A stretch of DNA of 64,000 nt from Cribrihabitans marinus. GTDB taxonomy: Bacteria > Pseudomonadota > Alphaproteobacteria > Rhodobacterales > Rhodobacteraceae. Below are positions 47,411-56,106 of the stretch, one piece after another (the stretch's first letter is position 1; each line of letters starts with the position of its first letter). The position numbers and the translations under genes were made by a program. The stretch spans positions 371,402 through 435,401 of the forward strand of contig NZ_FNYD01000004.1 in NCBI RefSeq assembly GCF_900109035.1, read 5' to 3'. Below the pieces are notes generated by a model, which saw only the letters and a list, made by a program, of their open reading frames with translations, did no database searches and was not told where the DNA came from.

Positions 47411-50019
47411 GCCAGGGCTCCTTCACGGGATGTTGCGGCCGCGCGGCGCGATTGCAGCAGGGCGATCAGGCCCAGAAGCAGCAGCGCCGGGATGAAGATC
47501 AGCTCTTTCGGCATCTGGTCCGCGGCGACACGGACCGCCTTCAGCTGCACCGGATCCTCGCCGTAGAAATCGAACGAGGACAGGTCCTCGCCCATCGGCG
47601 TGCCGAACATCGGCTCGTCGAGCCGCACAACGTCGCCTTCGGGCATCAGGATCAGCCCCAGCGCGTCGAGACGGGCGCCGGCGCTGTCCTCCTCGGGGAC
47701 GGTCAGCACCACGGTCAGGTCCTTGACTTCGAGCGTGTCGAAATCCGGGCCGGATACGATCGTGCGCAACTGGCTGCCCGGCTTGGCCGATCCCAGCGCC
47801 TCTTCGAATTGCGCGGGCGGGATGTCCTCGAATGGCGGCTGGATCTGGTTCATGAAGAAGCCGGGCCGGAACAGCGCGAAGGCGATGAGCAGCAGCGCTG
47901 CGGTCTCCCAGATCCGCGACCTGGCCAGGAACCAGCCCATCGTGGCGGCGGTAAATACCAGGATGCCGACCGTGGCGACGATGAAGACGATGATGCCCTG
48001 AACCCATGTCACGTCGATCAGAAGCAGGTCGGTGTTGAAGATGAACACGAAGGGCAGGGCCACGGTGCGCAGGCTGTAGAAGAACGCCGTGAAACCGGTG
48101 CGGATGGCGTCACCGCCCGACACCGCGGCGGCGGCGAAGCTGGCCAGGCCCACGGGTGGCGTCACGTCCGCCATGATCCCGAAATAGAACACGAAGAGAT
48201 GCACCGCGATCAGCGGCACGACCAGACCGGATTGCGCTCCCAGCTCGACCACGACCGCCACCATCAGCGAGCTGACGACGATGTAGTTCGCCGTGGTCGG
48301 CAGGCCCATGCCGAGGATCAGCGACAGGATCGCCACGAAGATCAGCATCAGGATCAGGTTGCCGCCGGACAGGAACTCGACGAAATCGGCCATCACCTGG
48401 CCGATCCCGGTCAGCGAGACGGTGCCGACGATGATCCCGGCGGTGGCGGTGGCCAGGCCGATCCCGATCATGTTGCGCGCGCCGTCGATCATGCCGGCGA
48501 CCAGGTCGAGCAGCCCGTCGCGCAGCCGTGCGATCGGGTTATCGTCGCCCCGGAACATCGCCTTGAGCGAGCGCTGCGTGAGCAGGATGCCGAACAGCAG
48601 GAAAGTCGCCCAGAAGGCCGAGAGGCCTGGCGACTTGCGCTCGATCATCAGGAAATAGACCAGAACGATGATCGGCATCAGGTAATAGAGGCCGGACTTG
48701 TAGATCTTGGCCACGTCGGGCAGCTCGACCACCTCGGCATTGGGATCGTCGGGTTCCAGGTCGGGTACCTGCGCGGCCAGCCAGATCAACGCGATGTAGA
48801 TCAGGAAGAGCAGCAGCGACAGGATCAGCCCCGAACCCTCGGGGAACAGCGAGACGATGGCGCGGACCGGGTATTGCGTCGCATAGCACAGCACCGCGAA
48901 GCCCGCGAAAAACGCGAACATCCCGCCGATTGTGCGGCCCAGCGAGACGACGCGGTCGCCGATCGTCGGCATGTTGTTCTTCACCGCCTCGAGGTGAACG
49001 ATGTAGACCAGCGCGATGTAGGAGATCACCGCCGGCAGAAAGGCGTGGGTGATGACCTCGACATAGGAAATGCCGACATATTCCACCATCAGAAAGGCGG
49101 CCGCGCCCATGACGGGCGGCATGATCTGGCCGTTCACGGACGAGGCGACCTCGACCGAGCCGGCCTTTTCGGCGGTGAAACCCACCCGCTTCATCAGCGG
49201 GATGGTGAACGTGCCGGTGGTGACCACGTTGGCGATGGACGAGCCCGAGATCAGGCCGGTCGCGGCCGAGCCGACGACCGCGGCCTTGGCCGGTCCGCCG
49301 CGCAGGTGGCCCAGGGCGCCGAAGGCCATCTTGATGAAGTAGTTGCCGGCGCCGGCCCGGTCCAGCAGCGCGCCGAACAGCACGAACAGGAACACGAACT
49401 TGGTCGACACCCCCAGGGCGATGCCGAACACGCCCTCGGAGGTGATCCACATGTGGCTCATCGCCTTGCGCAGGCTGGCCCCGGCCCAGCGGATCTGGTC
49501 GGGAACCACCTCGGACGCGCCGAAGAAGACATAGCCCATGAAGACCATCGCCAGGATGACCATCACCGGGCCGAGTGTCCGGTAGGCGGCGATGAACAGG
49601 AAGATGATGCCGGCGAGGGCGAAAAGGGCGTCGCTGTCGTCCGCCAGTCCGCCATTCCCGACGATCTTTTCATAGAAGAAATAGCCGTAGAGCGCGAGAA
49701 ACGCGCCCCCGACCCCGAGGATCCAGTCATACCAGGGAACGCTGTCGCGCGCGCTGGAGCGGAACAGGGGATAGGCCATTGCCGACAGGAAGATGGCGAA
49801 GGCCAGGTGGATCTGACGCGAATTGTTGATCAGGTCGGCCGGCAGCGCATAGGGCGCGATCGGTGATGCCAGAAGAACCTGGAACACCGACCAGATCAGT
49901 GCGACCGCGGCGATGAACATGCCAAGCGATCCGGTCGGCGCCCGGGCGCCGGTGTCGCTGGAGGCTACAAGTTCCTGTAGTTCCTCTTCGCTCAGCGCGC
50001 CCTTGTCAGATTTGGCCAT
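47407..50019 (-). CDS. TRAP transporter fused permease (TAXI/4TM-12TM type, DUF3394)
   Basis: 870 residues. The N-terminal small-subunit helices (4TM) are fused to the large 12TM DctM-like permease. A C-terminal DUF3394 region (about 690-860) ends with a final membrane helix. The permease motif GLISGSSIANVVTTGTFTIPLMKRVGF is clear. It partners the TAXI binding protein just upstream and uses a sodium gradient. The fused architecture and TAXI partner are typical of this subfamily. Substrate unknown. Confidence 0.95.
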   Translation of the reverse strand: MAKSDKGALSEEELQELVASSDTGARAPTGSLGMFIAAVALIWSVFQVLLASPIAPYALPADLINNSRQIHLAFAIFLSAMAYPLFRSSARDSVPWYDWILGVGGAFLALYGYFFYEKIVGNGGLADDSDALFALAGIIFLFIAAYRTLGPVMVILAMVFMGYVFFGASEVVPDQIRWAGASLRKAMSHMWITSEGVFGIALGVSTKFVFLFVLFGALLDRAGAGNYFIKMAFGALGHLRGGPAKAAVVGSAATGLISGSSIANVVTTGTFTIPLMKRVGFTAEKAGSVEVASSVNGQIMPPVMGAAAFLMVEYVGISYVEVITHAFLPAVISYIALVYIVHLEAVKNNMPTIGDRVVSLGRTIGGMFAFFAGFAVLCYATQYPVRAIVSLFPEGSGLILSLLLFLIYIALIWLAAQVPDLEPDDPNAEVVELPDVAKIYKSGLYYLMPIIVLVYFLMIERKSPGLSAFWATFLLFGILLTQRSLKAMFRGDDNPIARLRDGLLDLVAGMIDGARNMIGIGLATATAGIIVGTVSLTGIGQVMADFVEFLSGGNLILMLIFVAILSLILGMGLPTTANYIVVSSLMVAVVVELGAQSGLVVPLIAVHLFVFYFGIMADVTPPVGLASFAAAAVSGGDAIRTGFTAFFYSLRTVALPFVFIFNTDLLLIDVTWVQGIIVFIVATVGILVFTAATMGWFLARSRIWETAALLLIAFALFRPGFFMNQIQPPFEDIPPAQFEEALGSAKPGSQLRTIVSGPDFDTLEVKDLTVVLTVPEEDSAGARLDALGLILMPEGDVVRLDEPMFGTPMGEDLSSFDFYGEDPVQLKAVRVAADQMPKELIFIPALLLLGLIALLQSRRAAATSREGALA

Positions 50020-50084
50020 GTGTCCCCCCGGTTTCCGGTGTGGTTCGTTGGATTGTTCTGTCTTGGCCCCTTCGGGCGGGTGCA

Positions 50085-50107
50085 GTCCGGGGGAGGATCC
50101 CCCGGAC
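50085..50107. other. Intercistronic hairpin between TAXI protein and TRAP permease genes
   Basis: Perfect 9-bp arms GTCCGGGGG and CCCCCGGAC with a 5-nt loop. No T-tract follows in the transcribed (leftward) direction, so it is more likely an mRNA-stabilising or attenuating element than a full terminator. It would favour binding protein over permease. Confidence 0.6.
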
Positions 50108-50124
50108 GCATTTCGGTGGGTGGA

Positions 50125-51093
50125 TTATTCGATCCAGCCCTGTTCCTTGTAGTATTTCTCGGCGCCCGGATGCAGCGGCGCCGACAGGCCGGCGGTTGCC
50201 ATCTCTTCGGGCTTGAGGTTGGCGAAGGCCGGGTGCAGGCCCTTGAAGTCCTCGAAGTTGTCGAAGACCGACTTGACCAGGGTATAGACCACGTCCTCGG
50301 ATACATCCGCCGAGGTCACGAAGGTCGCGCCGACACCAAAGGTGTTCACGTCATTGTCGTTGCCGCGATACATCCCGCCGGGAATCGTCGCCGTGCGGTA
50401 GAAGCTGTTCTCGTCGACCAGCCCGCTCACCGCGTCGCCCGAAACCTCGACCAGCACCGAATCGCAGGCGGTGGTCGCCTCCTGGATCGAGCCGGACGGG
50501 TGGCCGACGGTATAGACCATCGCGTCGATCTGGTTGTCGCAGAGCGCGGCCGACTGTTCCGCGGCCTTCAACTCGGTCGCCAGGGCGAAATCGCCCATGC
50601 TCCAGCCCTTGGCCTCCATCAGAACCTCCATCGTGCCGCGCTGGCCCGATCCGGGGTTGCCGATATTGACGCGCTTGCCCTTGAGGTCGTCGAAGGTGGA
50701 AATGCCGGAATCGGCGCGCGCAACCACGGTAAAGGGTTCCGGGTGCACCGAGAACACCGCGCGCAGACCCTCGAACGGGCCATCCTCTTCGAAGCGCGAG
50801 CTGCCGTTATAGGCGTGATACTGCCAGTCCGACTGCGCGACGCCGAATTCCAGCTCGCCCTCGCGGATGGTGTTGATGTTGTAGACCGAACCACCGGTCG
50901 ATTCGACCGAGCAGCGTACGCCATGATCGCGGCGGCCCTTGTTCACCAGGCGGCAGATCGCGCCGCCGGTCGGATAATAGACACCGGTCACGCCGCCGGT
51001 GCCGATGGTGATGAACTCCTCGGCCATCGCGACCGGCGCCATCAGCGTGGCCGTGGCCAGCGTCGCGGCGGCAAACTTCATTTTCTTCAACAT
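50125..51093 (-). CDS. TAXI-family TRAP solute-binding protein
   Basis: 322 residues. The signal peptide ends near AMAEE (about 23-25). The mature N-terminus [24 protein letters not shown] is the classic TAXI signature, and the periplasmic two-lobed fold follows. TAXI proteins bind small anions, mostly amino acids or dicarboxylates. It lies 38 nt after the RpiR gene and 105 nt before the permease, separated by a hairpin. Confidence 0.95.
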   Translation of the reverse strand: MLKKMKFAAATLATATLMAPVAMAEEFITIGTGGVTGVYYPTGGAICRLVNKGRRDHGVRCSVESTGGSVYNINTIREGELEFGVAQSDWQYHAYNGSSRFEEDGPFEGLRAVFSVHPEPFTVVARADSGISTFDDLKGKRVNIGNPGSGQRGTMEVLMEAKGWSMGDFALATELKAAEQSAALCDNQIDAMVYTVGHPSGSIQEATTACDSVLVEVSGDAVSGLVDENSFYRTATIPGGMYRGNDNDVNTFGVGATFVTSADVSEDVVYTLVKSVFDNFEDFKGLHPAFANLKPEEMATAGLSAPLHPGAEKYYKEQGWIE

Positions 51094-51131
51094 CTGATAC
51101 TCCCTTATTGATGATGCTGTTTCACGGAACT

Positions 51132-51995
51132 TTAACCGTCCCAGGTCTCTGCCAGAAGACGGTTTTTCTTGTCGACCTCGGCGATGCGGTCCTTGGCGCC
51201 GTCTCCGGCGCGGCTGACGAACATGCCGATCAGCGTTTCGACAAGGAACAGGGTCGCCACGTAGGACGAATAGAAATGTGGGCTGGTGGTCGGCACTACG
51301 AACCAGGCCGAGGCATGGCGCAGCGCCGGGCAGCTGTGCGTGTCGGTGATCAGCACGACATAGGTGCCCTGCTGTCGCGCGATCTGGGCTGCGCGAATGG
51401 CGCGGGTGGCAAAGGGCGGCTTGGTCACGACGATCACCACATCGCGTTTGTCCAGCCCGGTCAACCCGCCGCCCAGGGACGAACCCATGCGGCTGAGCAT
51501 GCTCCAGTTGTCGGCGCAGAAACTGGCCATGTAAGACAGGTATTCGACGATCCCGGTCGAACCCAGCGCCCCGAGCAGAACCACGTGGCGCGCGTTGATG
51601 AGCGAATCGACCACTTCGGACAGCATGTCACGGTCGATGTCATGCGCCAGTCGGCCCAGGTTGGACTGGCAGGCCTCGAGATGCGCGTCGAGAAACCCGG
51701 CCTGGTCCGATCCGTGGTCGCGCTGCAGGCGCTGCGCGCGGCCGGCGAAGTCGTTGACCCGGCGGTCGATCTTGGCGCGCAATTCCTCGCGCAGATCCTC
51801 GAACCCGGCATAGTCCAGGGCGCGGGCGAGGCGGGAGAACGCGGCCGGTGACACGCCGCTTTCGCGCGAGACTGTCCTGAGCGACCGGCTGGCCACGTTC
51901 ACGGGGTTGGCCGACAGATAGTCGGCCGCCTGCCGCAGCGTTCCGCTGAGCGTCTCGTAGTTCTCGGCGAGTCTTTGCTCGAATGTCGGCTGCAA
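51132..51995 (-). CDS. RpiR-family transcriptional regulator (HTH plus SIS)
   Basis: 287 residues. An N-terminal RpiR helix-turn-helix (about 25-75, [19 protein letters not shown]) is followed by a SIS sugar/amino-sugar isomerase-like domain (about 130-260, [31 protein letters not shown]). It is leftward and first of its operon, divergent from the aminotransferase. RpiR proteins usually repress or activate adjacent catabolic genes in response to a phosphorylated or anionic ligand. Confidence 0.92.
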   Translation of the reverse strand: MQPTFEQRLAENYETLSGTLRQAADYLSANPVNVASRSLRTVSRESGVSPAAFSRLARALDYAGFEDLREELRAKIDRRVNDFAGRAQRLQRDHGSDQAGFLDAHLEACQSNLGRLAHDIDRDMLSEVVDSLINARHVVLLGALGSTGIVEYLSYMASFCADNWSMLSRMGSSLGGGLTGLDKRDVVIVVTKPPFATRAIRAAQIARQQGTYVVLITDTHSCPALRHASAWFVVPTTSPHFYSSYVATLFLVETLIGMFVSRAGDGAKDRIAEVDKKNRLLAETWDG

Positions 51996-52031
51996 GCGGT
52001 CCTCCCTCCGCGTGCAGGTATTTGTTCACTT

Positions 52032-52070
52032 TGTTTCATGGATTGTCAATTGATGAATCATCTGTTTCAT
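52032..52070. promoter_or_regulatory. Candidate RpiR operator in the divergent promoter
   Basis: TGTTTCAT occurs twice, at 52032-52039 and 52063-52070, 31 bp apart (about three DNA turns). Between them lie two palindromes: TCAATTGA (52046-52053) and GATGAATCATC (52052-52062). The gap is between the divergent rpiR and aminotransferase starts. Confidence 0.5.
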
Positions 52071-52097
52071 TGATGGCGGAGACGCCTCGGGGGTGCC

Positions 52098-53417
52098 ATG
52101 TCCCATATCTTTCCCAGACATACGAAATCCGTACTTCCGGTCGCGGCCCGGGGTGATGGCGTCTATCTGATCGACTCCGACGGCAAGCGGTATCTCGACG
52201 GATCGGGGGGCGCGGCGGTGTCCTGCCTTGGCCATTCCGACCCCGATGTGGCCAACGCGATCAAGCGCCAGGTCGACACGCTCGCCTTTGCCCATACCGG
52301 GTTTCTGACATCGCACCCCGCCGAATCGCTGGCCGACCGGCTGATCGCCCATGCGCCCGAGGGGATCGACCGGGTCTATCTGGTCTCGGGCGGGTCCGAG
52401 GCGGTGGAGGCGGCGCTGAAACTGGCGCGGCAATACATGATCGAGATCGGCCAGCCGCAGCGCACCCGGTTCATCGCCCGGCGGCAGAGCTATCACGGCA
52501 ACACGCTGGGCGCGCTGGGCACCGGCGGGAACATGTGGCGGCGCGCGCCCTTCGACCCGGTGATGGTCTCGGCCAGCCATATCGCGCCCTGCTACGAGTA
52601 TCGCGGCCGGCAGGAGGATGAGACGGCCGAGGCCTACGGCTTGCGCGTCGCCGATGAGCTGGAGGCCGAGTTGCAGCGGCTGGGGCCCGAGACGGTGATC
52701 GCCTTTCTGGCCGAGCCGGTGGTCGGCGCGACGGCGGGCGCGGTCCCGGCGGTTCCGGGCTATTTCAAGCGTGTGCGCGAGATCTGCGACCGCCACGGCA
52801 TCCTGCTAATCCTCGACGAGGTGATGTGCGGCATGGGGCGCACCGGCACGCTGTTCGCCTGCGAGCAGGACGGCATCGCGCCCGACATCGTCACAATCGC
52901 CAAGGGGCTGGGCGCGGGATACCAGCCCATCGGCGCAATGCTGTGTTCCGCGCGGATCTATGGCGCGATCGAGCAGGGCAGCGGGTTCTTCCAGCACGGC
53001 CACACCTATATGGGCCACGCGACGGCCTGCGCGGCGGCCGATACCGTGCTGCGCAAGCTGACCGAGGGCGGGCTGACAGATCGTTCCGCGCGCATGGGCG
53101 AGGTGCTGGCCGATGCCCTTGTCTCGGAGTTCGGGCAGCATCCGCATGTGGGCGACATTCGTGGTCGCGGGCTGTTCCGCGGCCTGGAACTGGTCGAGCA
53201 CCGTGGCACAAAGGCGCCCTTTGCGCCGGATCGCCAGGTCGCGGCCAGGTTCAAGAAGGCGGCTTTTGCCAACGGGCTGATCTGCTACCCGATGAGCGGC
53301 ACGATCGACGGGCAGATGGGCGATCACGTCCTGATCGCGCCGCCCTTCATCATTTCCGAGGACCAGATCGGCGAGTTGGTGGGCAAGCTGTCCAGGACGC
53401 TGGCGCAGGTTCTATGA
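52098..53417 (+). CDS. Class III (PLP) aminotransferase
   Basis: 439 residues. PLP-fold features: SGGSEAVEAALKLARQY phosphate-binding region, Asp240 in LILDEVMCG, and Schiff-base Lys269 in TIAKGLGAGYQP. Class III enzymes act on omega-, beta- or diamine amino groups. The gene is divergent from the RpiR regulator and overlaps the following BKACE gene by ATGA, which points to a shared pathway with a beta-keto acid as intermediate. Substrate not determinable. Confidence 0.92.
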   Translation: MSHIFPRHTKSVLPVAARGDGVYLIDSDGKRYLDGSGGAAVSCLGHSDPDVANAIKRQVDTLAFAHTGFLTSHPAESLADRLIAHAPEGIDRVYLVSGGSEAVEAALKLARQYMIEIGQPQRTRFIARRQSYHGNTLGALGTGGNMWRRAPFDPVMVSASHIAPCYEYRGRQEDETAEAYGLRVADELEAELQRLGPETVIAFLAEPVVGATAGAVPAVPGYFKRVREICDRHGILLILDEVMCGMGRTGTLFACEQDGIAPDIVTIAKGLGAGYQPIGAMLCSARIYGAIEQGSGFFQHGHTYMGHATACAAADTVLRKLTEGGLTDRSARMGEVLADALVSEFGQHPHVGDIRGRGLFRGLELVEHRGTKAPFAPDRQVAARFKKAAFANGLICYPMSGTIDGQMGDHVLIAPPFIISEDQIGELVGKLSRTLAQVL

Positions 53418-54205
53418 GGCCGCTGCCCCGTATCATGGTGGCGCCGAACGGCGCGCGCCGGCAGAAATCGGATCACCCGGCGCTGCCGGTCACGCTGAAC
53501 GAGATGCTGGAGACCGCCGCCGCCTGCCATGCCGCCGGGGCGGACGGGCTGCACCTGCACCTGCGGGACGCGGATGGAGGGCATCTTCTGGACGTGGACA
53601 GTTATCGCACCGCTTTGCGCGCGCTGGCCGATGCGGTGCCGGACCTGGCCGTGCAGATCACCACCGAGGCGGTGGGGATTTACGCACCCGAGGTCCAACG
53701 CCGCGTTGCCCTGGGCACCGGCGCCGACATGGTCTCGGTCGCGATCCGCGAGATGTGCCGGGATCCGCAGGACGTGGCACGCGCTTTCTATGCCGACTGC
53801 GCCGCGCGGGGGATCGCGGTGCAGCACATCCTCTACGATCTGGCGGATGCCGATCTGCTGGCTGGTGTCATCGGCGACGAGGCCTTGCGGGACCAGGCGC
53901 TGCAACTGATCTATGTGCTGGGGCGGTACAGCAAGAACCAGACCTCCGAGCCGTCGGACCTGGACCCGTTCCTGGCGTGGCTGCAGGAGCGGAAGCTGTC
54001 GCCCGATTGGGCCATCTGCGCCTTCGGGCCGGGCGAGACCGATTGCCTGCTGCGCGCCGCCCGGCACGGCGGGAAATGCCGGATCGGGTTCGAGAACTCC
54101 CTGTGGAACCGTGACGGATCGCTGGCGCGCGACAATGCCGAACGGGTGTCCGAACTGGTGGCGCTGCTCGGGGACGGGGCGGATCAGTCCAGCCGCACCG
54201 CCTGA
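53414..54205 (+). CDS. BKACE-type beta-keto acid cleavage enzyme (DUF849)
   Basis: 263 residues. The TIM-barrel BKACE family motif GLHLHLRD has zinc-binding His47 and His49. A MVSVAIREM stretch and a C-terminal GFENSLW segment follow. These enzymes cleave beta-keto acids using acetyl-CoA, giving acetoacetate and a CoA thioester, or the reverse order of groups. It is somewhat shorter than many family members. Start ATG 53414 overlaps the aminotransferase stop. The 3' end overlaps the convergent dehydrogenase by 22 nt. Confidence 0.85.
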   Translation: MRPLPRIMVAPNGARRQKSDHPALPVTLNEMLETAAACHAAGADGLHLHLRDADGGHLLDVDSYRTALRALADAVPDLAVQITTEAVGIYAPEVQRRVALGTGADMVSVAIREMCRDPQDVARAFYADCAARGIAVQHILYDLADADLLAGVIGDEALRDQALQLIYVLGRYSKNQTSEPSDLDPFLAWLQERKLSPDWAICAFGPGETDCLLRAARHGGKCRIGFENSLWNRDGSLARDNAERVSELVALLGDGADQSSRTA

Positions 54206-55281
54206 CCCGTGGCGGCAGAGCGCTGCGCGGCAAGACCCATGCGGACGGCCATCGCCCCGTCGTTCAGCGTCACCTCGGGCGCGGATCTCCTCTCCCTTAC
54301 CACGTCCAGAAACCCCTGGTGCTGGTAGAAGGTGGCGCCGTTGTGGTCGCCCGCCTCCAGCAAGGTCTTGTCAACGGGGATCGCGTAAGTGATCGGCCCC
54401 TTGGGCGCGCGCGGGCTGACCACCAGCTTCGGCGTCGGCGCGGGGCCCAGGCTGTCGGGCCAGAACCGGCCGGGTCCGGGCACAAAGGCCTCGATCTTGC
54501 CCGAGGGGCCGATTGCGGACAGTTCCTCCTGATAGGCGGCACCTTCGGCGAACATACACAGTTCCAGCATCGCGCGGCTGCCATTGTCGAAATCGACGAT
54601 GACATACCCGTTGTCGATGATGTCGGGGATCTCGCCGTCATAGGATTCGTCGAGATGATTGACCGACTGCGCTGCCGAGGCCATCACCCGCACCGGCTCG
54701 GCCCGCAGCGCCAGGCGCATCAGGTCGAAGAAATGGCAGCATTTCTCGACCAGCGTGCCGCCGGTGTTTCGGGTGAACCGGTTCCAGTTGCCGACCTTTT
54801 CGAGGAAGGGAAAGCGGTGTTCGCGGATGCTCAGCATACGGATGCCGCCGGTTGCGGCCTCGGCCTGCTTCAGGAAGGCGGCGATGGGCGGCATGTAGCG
54901 GTATTCCATCGCCACCCAGACCGGCGCGGGATAGCGGTTGTGGAATTCGGCCAGCCGCCCGGCATCCTCGGGATCCGTGAACAGCGGCTTCTCCACCAGG
55001 AGCGGCAGCGGGCGGGCGGCGGCGATCTGCGCCATCTGGTCCATGTGGCAATGGTTGGGGCTGGCGATCAGCAGGCAATCCAGCGTCTCGTCCCACAGCA
55101 GGTCGTCGAGCGAGGCGGCCAGCCGCGCCTGCGGCGCCAGCGAGGTTGCCTGCGCCGCCATGCCGGGATCGGGCTCATAGACCGAGGCCACCCGCGCACC
55201 GTCCAGAAGCGCGATGTTGCGGATATGCTCTTGCCCCATCATCCCGCATCCGATGATCCCGTAGTTGATCTGGCGCGTCAC
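54184..55281 (-). CDS. Gfo/Idh/MocA-family NAD(P)-dependent sugar/inositol-type dehydrogenase
   Basis: 365 residues. The Rossmann loop is GIIGCGMMGQEHIRN, and the conserved EKP (VEKPLF, catalytic lysine) follows near 116-118. The C-terminal alpha/beta domain has CHFFDLMRL. Family members oxidise sugars, inositols or amino sugars. It is leftward, right after gntR, so likely in that regulator's unit. Its 3' end overlaps the BKACE gene antisense by 22 nt. Confidence 0.9.
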   Translation of the reverse strand: MTRQINYGIIGCGMMGQEHIRNIALLDGARVASVYEPDPGMAAQATSLAPQARLAASLDDLLWDETLDCLLIASPNHCHMDQMAQIAAARPLPLLVEKPLFTDPEDAGRLAEFHNRYPAPVWVAMEYRYMPPIAAFLKQAEAATGGIRMLSIREHRFPFLEKVGNWNRFTRNTGGTLVEKCCHFFDLMRLALRAEPVRVMASAAQSVNHLDESYDGEIPDIIDNGYVIVDFDNGSRAMLELCMFAEGAAYQEELSAIGPSGKIEAFVPGPGRFWPDSLGPAPTPKLVVSPRAPKGPITYAIPVDKTLLEAGDHNGATFYQHQGFLDVVRERRSAPEVTLNDGAMAVRMGLAAQRSAATGQAVRLD

Positions 55282-55291
55282 AGGTTTCTCC

Positions 55292-56002
55292 TCATTTCAG
55301 CCGTTGCACATAAATCGCCCGGTCGGTGTCGAACCAGGTGCGGGAAAACTCGACCGGTTCGGGCCGGTCGGACCAGCTGAACCGTTCGATATAGCCGACG
55401 ATGTCGCCCGGCCTACGGGTGAAACCCTCGGGCGCCCAATCGGGAACCCGGCCGATCGACACCCTGTCCTCGGCCCGCGTGATCCAGAAACCCAGCTGTT
55501 TCTGGTAATAGCGATAGAGCGAATCGGACAGCATGCGCGGATCGACGGAACCGGCGGATGCGTCCAGCCAGATCTCCTCGACCGCGATCACCGTGTCATT
55601 GAGATAGCGCAGCCGCCGCACGCGCGCGCCCCGGTCGGATCTGCCGAACCGTGGCAGGTCGTCGGGCTTGTCCAGCGTCTCGACCGACAGGATATCGGCG
55701 CGCGGCAACCCGCCGCCTTCGGGCAGTTCCAACCGGAACATCGCATAGACCGCATCGGCGGACGGGCCGCTGCGCACGTAGTTTCCCGACCCCTGGACCC
55801 GCTCCAGCAAGCCCTTGCCTTCGAGTTCGCGCAGCGCCTTGCGCAGGGTGCCGACGGAAATGTCCAGCCGCGCGGCCATCTCGCGTTCCGGGGGTAGGCG
55901 TTCGCCGTCGATCAGCCGCCCGGCGCCGATGTCGCGGATCAGCAATTCGGCAATCTGCACGTAAATCGGCAGCGCCGTGGGGCTGGAGCGGGCGGGGGGC
56001 AT
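55292..56002 (-). CDS. GntR-family regulator, HutC/UTRA subfamily
   Basis: About 236 residues. An N-terminal winged helix-turn-helix (about 15-70, LPPEREMAARLDISVGTLRKALRELEGKGLL) is followed by a UTRA ligand-binding domain ending in the usual YVQRLK-type tail. Most HutC-group members repress neighbouring catabolic genes until an intermediate binds. ATG 56002 is chosen; a GTG at 56014 would add four residues, and neither has a strong ribosome site. Divergent from the monooxygenase gene. Confidence 0.9.
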   Translation of the reverse strand: MPPARSSPTALPIYVQIAELLIRDIGAGRLIDGERLPPEREMAARLDISVGTLRKALRELEGKGLLERVQGSGNYVRSGPSADAVYAMFRLELPEGGGLPRADILSVETLDKPDDLPRFGRSDRGARVRRLRYLNDTVIAVEEIWLDASAGSVDPRMLSDSLYRYYQKQLGFWITRAEDRVSIGRVPDWAPEGFTRRPGDIVGYIERFSWSDRPEPVEFSRTWFDTDRAIYVQRLK

Positions 56003-56030
56003 GCGTTGCGGCACCGTGTCGCGGAAAAAA

Positions 56031-56055
56031 TTGATACACTATTGATCTACATCAA
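56031..56055. promoter_or_regulatory. Candidate GntR operator in the divergent promoter
   Basis: TTGAT occurs at 56031-56035 and 56042-56046 (11 bp apart). The second pairs with ATCAA at 56051-56055 as an inverted repeat with a 4-bp centre. It lies between the divergent gntR and monooxygenase starts. Confidence 0.5.
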
Positions 56056-56106
56056 AGCGGCTGCTACGCAAGAGGAAATGCACCGCCTTTCCAAGGAGTC
56101 GCCCGA

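Noticed and set aside
47452..49866. 804-codon rightward open frame opposite the TRAP permease
   Set aside because: Rich in His, Asp, Arg and Gln, as antisense readings of high-GC membrane proteins are. The leftward permease has clear helices and family motifs.
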